The notes below the pieces were generated by a model, which saw only the letters and a program-made list of their open reading frames with translations, was not told the DNA's origin and searched no databases. From Gammaproteobacteria bacterium (lineage in GTDB: Bacteria; Gemmatimonadota; Gemmatimonadetes; Longimicrobiales; Gaopeijiaceae), in contig VYDD01000230.1 of NCBI GenBank assembly GCA_009843625.1, positions 7,647 to 26,599 on the forward strand: DNA of 18,953 nt, written 5' to 3'. This document shows, one piece after another, positions 14,679 to 18,953 of this stretch; within the stretch, counting starts at the first letter, position 1, and the number at the start of each line of letters is the position of its first letter. Position numbers and translations under genes: made by a program.

Positions 14679-16097
14679 TCACCGCATCAGCGCTTCCAGC
14701 TCCTCCGGCGATCGCGGCAGCGTGGCGGTCAGCACCTCGGCGCCGTCCTCGGTCACCAGGATCACGTCCTCCACGAAGACCGCGACGCCGATGTCGTGGT
14801 TGTAGTACCACGGCTCGACGGTGAACACCATGCCGGGCGCGAGCGGCTCGTCCATCAGCGCGGGATCGCCCGCTGAGAGGCCGATGTGGTGGCCGAAGAA
14901 CGAACCCGTCTGCATGTGGGGCTCCTCCTCGTCGGGGATGGCCGCGTAGGCCACGCTGGTGAGGTCGCGCAGGGTGACGCCCGGCCGGACGGCTTCGATG
15001 ATCGCGTCGGCGGCCCGCGTGCTGACCAGCAGCTTCTCCCGCTGGATGTCCGTGAACGTCCCGTTTACCGGGAAGGTGCGCCCGACATCGCTGATGTAGC
15101 CGTCCACCTCGCATCCGACGTCGAAGATGACCAGGTCGCCGTCCTCCATTCTGCGGTTGCGGCGGTCGTAGTGGGCAGCCAGCACGCGCCAGGGCCAGAG
15201 GCTGTTGGGGCCCGATTTGATGATGGGCGTAAAGGGCAGCGACTGGGACCCGAAGGTGCGGCAGGTGTTCTCGAATTCCCCCTGAAGCGTGCGCTCGTCG
15301 ACCCCGGGACGGATGCGCCAGGCGGCCGACTGGATCCCCGCCATGGTCGCATCGGCGGCGACGCGCATGTGATCGATCTCGGCCGGGGTCTTGATCATGC
15401 GCAGACGGGCGACGACGTCGAAGGCGTTGACGATCTCGGCATTCGGATGGTCGGTGCTCAACCGGAGGATCAGCGATGCCGTCGGGTCCAGGCTTCCGAT
15501 CAGCGGGACGGCCGGGGCCGTGATGTCACCGGTCGAGCCCGCGTTCACCCGCAGCGTCGCTCCGCCCCGCACCCGAAGCCGGAGGAAGTCGTCGAACTCG
15601 TCGATGTCCCGGTACTCGTCGATGCCCGCGATGCTGCGCAACTGATAGTCGTCGAGCAGCGGGCGCCCGGGGAAGTCGTTGGGCCGCCCCCGATTGTCGA
15701 AGCGCGGATCCCGCCGGGGCATGAAGAGGATGGAGCGGTCCCGCCCGGCGTCCAGAACCAGCATCGAATGCACGACTTCGAGGCCGGTCAGATACCAGAA
15801 GTCCTCAAGCTGGCGGAAGGTCTCGCCGTGGGTGAGGCCGTCGGAGGAGGGCGTGAGCAGGAGCCCGCCCCCGCTGGCGCGCAGGCCGTCCAGGATGCGC
15901 GCGCGGCGGTACGCGTACTCCTGCGCCCGGAATTCCAGCCGGGTCCAGTCGGTGTAGCGCTGTTCGGGGGTCTGCGCGGCCAGGGGCGCCGCCGGTGACG
16001 GGATGCCCCCGTCCGGACTTGTGACAACGGACAGGCTCGGGCTCACAGATGTGAGAATGAGCACGATGACGCCGCGGCGGAACACTCTGGCCGACAT
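14679..16097 (-). CDS. Secreted M24B (aminopeptidase P-like) metallopeptidase
   Basis: A 472-residue exported Xaa-Pro aminopeptidase-like enzyme that would remove N-terminal residues preceding proline from peptides in the periplasm. The signal region is long and ends LAA|Q at residues 41/42. The N-terminal creatinase-like domain covers about 50-230 and the pita-bread catalytic domain about 235-460. All five metal ligands are recognisable: Asp326 (IFDVG), Asp337 (ISDVGRTF), His403 (FGHHIG), Glu428 (FTVEPW) and Glu443 (VFVEDV). The start ATG 16097 has AGGGA about 10 nt upstream. It is transcribed divergently from the Asp-box protein and could cooperate with the S9 peptidase in peptide breakdown. 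Family assignment is firm; substrate preference is not tested. Confidence 0.95.
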   Translation of the reverse strand: MSARVFRRGVIVLILTSVSPSLSVVTSPDGGIPSPAAPLAAQTPEQRYTDWTRLEFRAQEYAYRRARILDGLRASGGGLLLTPSSDGLTHGETFRQLEDFWYLTGLEVVHSMLVLDAGRDRSILFMPRRDPRFDNRGRPNDFPGRPLLDDYQLRSIAGIDEYRDIDEFDDFLRLRVRGGATLRVNAGSTGDITAPAVPLIGSLDPTASLILRLSTDHPNAEIVNAFDVVARLRMIKTPAEIDHMRVAADATMAGIQSAAWRIRPGVDERTLQGEFENTCRTFGSQSLPFTPIIKSGPNSLWPWRVLAAHYDRRNRRMEDGDLVIFDVGCEVDGYISDVGRTFPVNGTFTDIQREKLLVSTRAADAIIEAVRPGVTLRDLTSVAYAAIPDEEEPHMQTGSFFGHHIGLSAGDPALMDEPLAPGMVFTVEPWYYNHDIGVAVFVEDVILVTEDGAEVLTATLPRSPEELEALMR

Positions 16098-16139
16098 GAT
16101 TCACGATCCCTGGTCGAAGACGGATGCTGTTCCGGCAAC

Positions 16140-16169
16140 TTGGCGGTCGAGGCGTCCCCCGTCTACACT
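16140..16169 (+). promoter_or_regulatory. Predicted promoter of the Asp-box propeller gene
   Basis: TTGGCG (16140-16145), an 18-bp spacer and TACACT (16164-16169) predict transcription from about 16176, giving a 33-nt leader. The spacing and the TAnnCT form of the -10 box repeat those of the promoters at 8178 and 9996, although the -35 box is weaker. Confidence 0.5.
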
Positions 16170-16208
16170 CTTTCCGTCCTTACACACTACCGCCCCAAGG
16201 AATACACG

Positions 16209-18953
16209 ATGTACGACCTCCGTCTCCGAACCCGCCAGGCGTTCTCGCACTCCGGCCGCGTCTTCTTCCGCTGCATCCCGGCGCTGTCGGCCCTGATTCT
16301 GCTTACGGCACTGCTGCCGGCGGCGTCCACGGCGGGGGGCCGGCCCGGCGGACTCCATGCCCAGGAATCCGGCGAGGACGCCCCGGCGGAACTCAACTCC
16401 GGCCTGCTCTCGTCGTTCAGGTGGCGGAGCATCGGCCCCGCCGTCGCATCGGGCCGCATCGCCGACATCGCCATCGACCCGACCGACCGCAGCACGTGGT
16501 ACGTGGCCGCTTCCTCCGGGAACGTCTGGAAGACGACCAACGCGGGGACCACCTGGACGCCCATCTTCGACGACTACGGCTCGTACTCCATCGGGGCCAT
16601 CGCGCTCGACCCGAACGACCATCTCACCCTCTGGGTGGGCACGGGCGAGAACAACGGCCAGCGCTCGGTAGGCTACGGCGACGGCGTGTACAAGTCTGTG
16701 GACGGGGGGCGCTCGTTTACGAACATGGGACTCGAGACCTCCAGGCACATCGGCATGATCGCGGTGCATCCGGATGACTCGCGCACCGTGTTCGTGGCGG
16801 CGCAGGGGCCGCTCTGGAACGCGGGCGGCGAGCGCGGGCTCTACCGCACGCGGGACGGGGGCGAGAGCTGGGAACTGGTGCTCGAGATCGACGAGCACAC
16901 GGGGGTGAACGAGGTCTACTTCGATCCGCGCAACCCGGACGTGATGTACGCGTCCTCGTGGCAGCGGCGCCGGCACCAGTGGACCATGATCGACGGGGGG
17001 CCCGGCTCGGGCATCCACAAGTCCACCGACGGGGGCGAGACCTGGCGGGCCATCAACCGCGGGCTCCCCTCCGGGGACAAGGGACGCATCGGGATGGCGA
17101 TTTCGCCGATGAACCCGGATGTGCTCTACGCCATCGTCGAGGCCTCGGGGAACGACGGCGGGACCTTCCGCTCGGAGAACATGGGCGAGAACTGGAGCCG
17201 CACGTCACGCTACCAGTCGACCGCGCCGATGTACTATCACGAACTCTATGCCGATCCGCACCGCTTCGACCGCATCTACGCCATGGACACCTTCCTGGAG
17301 ATGTCCGACGACGGCGGCGAGACCTGGAGCCGGCTACCGACGCAGAGCGTGCATGTCGACCATCACGCCATCGCCTTCGACCCGGACGATCCGGAGCATC
17401 TGATTCTGGGGAACGACGGCGGACTGTATGAGACCTTCGACTTCGGGGAGAACTGGAGCCACTTCACCAATCTTCCGCTTACCCAGTACTACAAGGTCGC
17501 GACATCCAACGACGAGCCCTTCTACTATGTCTATGGGGGAACGCAGGACAACAATACCATGGGCGGGCCGTCGCAGACGCTGGGGGGCGGCATCCGCAAC
17601 TCGGACTGGTATGTGACGCTGGGAGGCGACGGCTTCGATCCGGTGATCGATCCGGAGAATCCCGACATCATCTATTCACAGTTGCAGCACGGCGTGCTGT
17701 CGCGCTTCGACCGGGGGAGCAAGGAGCGGCTCGACATTCAGCCCCAGGCGGCTCCCGACGGACCACCGCTGCGCTGGTACTGGGATGCGGGGCTGATCAT
17801 GTCGCCGCACGACAATCACCGGCTCTATTTCGGGGCTCAGATTCTCTTCCGGAGCGACGACCAGGGCTCGAGTTGGCGCGCGATCTCCGGGGACCTGTCG
17901 CGCGACATCGACCGCAACCAGCTGGAGGTGATGGGGCGCGTGTGGAGCGTCGACGCGGTGGGCAAGAACCGGTCGACGTCGGTGTTCGGGCACATCGTGG
18001 CCATCTCCGAGTCGCCGCTGGTCGAGGGACTGATCTATGTCGGCACGGACGACGGGCTGGTGCAGGTCACCGAGGACGGAGGCGAGACCTGGCGCGAGAT
18101 CGCGAGCCTGCCGGGCGTGCCGGACACGAGCTTCGTGCACGATGTCGAAGCCTCGCTGCACGATCCGGACGCCGTTTTTGCGGTGGTGAACAACTTCAAG
18201 CGCGGCGATTTCCGGCCCTATGTCCTGAAGTCCGAGGACCGCGGGCGCAGCTGGACGGCGATCACCGGCGGGCTGCCCGTTAACAGCCCATCCTTCTCCA
18301 TTGTTCAGGACCATGTCGAGCCCGACCTGCTCTTCCTGGGCGCGGAGTTCGGGGCCTTCGTGTCGGTGGACGGGGGCGAATCGTGGATGGAGTTCGACAG
18401 CGGGCTGCCCACGATTGCCGTGCGCGACCTGGAGATCCAGCAGCGGGAGGGCGATCTGGTGGCGGCCACCTTCGGGCGCAGCTTCTACGTGGTCGACGAC
18501 TATACGCCGCTGCGGGAGCTGGCGCGGGGATCGCAGCCGATCCTCGCCTCCGCGGGACACCTGTTCGAGGTGGCCGATGGCGACATGTACGTGCCCTGGA
18601 ACCCGGGCGGGGCGAACGGAGCCGACTTCTACGCGGCCGACAATCCGCCCGTGGGCGTGACCTTCACCTACTGGGTCGGCGAGACGCTGCGCACCCGGCG
18701 GGCTGAGAGGCAGGCCGAGGAGCGGCGGGCCGCGGGGCGGGGCGAGGACACCCCGTATCCGTCGTGGGAGGAGCTGCTCGAGGAGGACCGCGAGGAGGCG
18801 CCGCGCGTGTACCTGACGGTGCGCGATGAGGGCGGACAGGTGGTGAACGTGGTCAACGGCTCGACATCGCGGGGCGTTCACCGTGCGGTCTGGAACTACC
18901 GCTACCCCGCGTACACGCCCGTAACCGGCGGAGGTGGCGGGGGCGGCTTCGGC
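16209..18953 (+). CDS. Secreted Asp-box (BNR/sortilin VPS10-like) beta-propeller protein, C-terminus cut off
   Basis: The frame is open from ATG 16209 to the window edge, 915 residues, so the C-terminus is missing. AAGGA lies 7 nt before the ATG. The N-terminus has a positively charged stretch, a hydrophobic core (about 24-40) and a likely cleavage site LHA|Q at 51/52. About eleven Asp-box motifs (S/T-x-D-x-G-x-x-W) follow: near residues 109, 163, 214, 271 (STDGGETW), 322, 367 (SDDGGETW), 409, 549, 621 (TEDGGETW), 675 and 720 (SVDGGESW). This fits two propellers of the sortilin/VPS10 and glycosyl-hydrolase-74-like type. After about 770, an Arg/Glu-rich linker (RRAERQAEERRAAGRG) precedes a strand-rich domain resembling FlgD-type Ig modules and a run of seven glycines. 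Such proteins are common in this kind of genome and often labelled glycosyl hydrolase, but enzymatic activity is not established. Confidence 0.9.
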   Translation, partial: MYDLRLRTRQAFSHSGRVFFRCIPALSALILLTALLPAASTAGGRPGGLHAQESGEDAPAELNSGLLSSFRWRSIGPAVASGRIADIAIDPTDRSTWYVAASSGNVWKTTNAGTTWTPIFDDYGSYSIGAIALDPNDHLTLWVGTGENNGQRSVGYGDGVYKSVDGGRSFTNMGLETSRHIGMIAVHPDDSRTVFVAAQGPLWNAGGERGLYRTRDGGESWELVLEIDEHTGVNEVYFDPRNPDVMYASSWQRRRHQWTMIDGGPGSGIHKSTDGGETWRAINRGLPSGDKGRIGMAISPMNPDVLYAIVEASGNDGGTFRSENMGENWSRTSRYQSTAPMYYHELYADPHRFDRIYAMDTFLEMSDDGGETWSRLPTQSVHVDHHAIAFDPDDPEHLILGNDGGLYETFDFGENWSHFTNLPLTQYYKVATSNDEPFYYVYGGTQDNNTMGGPSQTLGGGIRNSDWYVTLGGDGFDPVIDPENPDIIYSQLQHGVLSRFDRGSKERLDIQPQAAPDGPPLRWYWDAGLIMSPHDNHRLYFGAQILFRSDDQGSSWRAISGDLSRDIDRNQLEVMGRVWSVDAVGKNRSTSVFGHIVAISESPLVEGLIYVGTDDGLVQVTEDGGETWREIASLPGVPDTSFVHDVEASLHDPDAVFAVVNNFKRGDFRPYVLKSEDRGRSWTAITGGLPVNSPSFSIVQDHVEPDLLFLGAEFGAFVSVDGGESWMEFDSGLPTIAVRDLEIQQREGDLVAATFGRSFYVVDDYTPLRELARGSQPILASAGHLFEVADGDMYVPWNPGGANGADFYAADNPPVGVTFTYWVGETLRTRRAERQAEERRAAGRGEDTPYPSWEELLEEDREEAPRVYLTVRDEGGQVVNVVNGSTSRGVHRAVWNYRYPAYTPVTGGGGGGGFG

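Overview
The window looks like chromosomal DNA from a GC-rich, Gram-negative, SusC/SusD-bearing member of the FCB group, most likely a Gemmatimonadota bacterium. The pointers are TonB-linked outer-membrane importers, secreted S9 and M24 peptidases, a large secreted Asp-box (sortilin/VPS10-like) propeller, strong AGGAGG-type ribosome binding sites and TTGACA-type promoters. Bacteroidota generally lack such Shine-Dalgarno sites. The phylum is inferred from gene content only. I see no tRNA, rRNA, CRISPR array, insertion sequence or integrase, and no gene-free stretch over 300 bp.

Layout. 1-127 (-): 5' end of a small membrane protein gene. 164-2404 (-): secreted prolyl-oligopeptidase-family (S9) peptidase. 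2624-3103 (+): lipoprotein of unknown function. 3123-8012 (-): susD and susC homologues, with a leader at 8013-8207 holding a promoter, a strong intrinsic-terminator hairpin and an in-frame upstream start. 8232-9849 (-): a two-gene unit with an outer-membrane beta-barrel protein followed by a barrel-less TonB plug protein whose C-terminal plug segment is duplicated. 10117-11550 (-): CapA/PgsA-type metallophosphatase-like protein. 11716-12054 (+): small glycine-rich membrane protein. 12086-13086 (+): a toxin-antitoxin-like pair made of a ribbon-helix-helix/MNT nucleotidyltransferase fusion and a HEPN protein. 13281-14662 (+): three-gene ECF sigma operon (membrane protein, sigma factor, zinc-finger anti-sigma). 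14679-16097 (-): secreted M24B aminopeptidase P-like enzyme. 16209-18953 (+, runs off the edge): secreted Asp-box propeller protein.

How the genes fit together. Most of the window reads as an envelope nutrient-acquisition region. SusC/SusD would import an unknown oligomer. The neighbouring enzymes are peptidases and there is no recognisable polysaccharidase, so peptides are at least as plausible a substrate as glycans. The ECF operon may sense envelope state.

The most interesting parts are: (1) the RHH-NTase/HEPN pair, whose apparently leaderless promoter is embedded in a perfect 10+10 bp inverted repeat spanning the start codon; (2) the susC leader; (3) the plug protein with an internal repeat; and (4) the fact that all seven signal-peptidase-I-type exported proteins place Gln directly after the predicted cleavage site.
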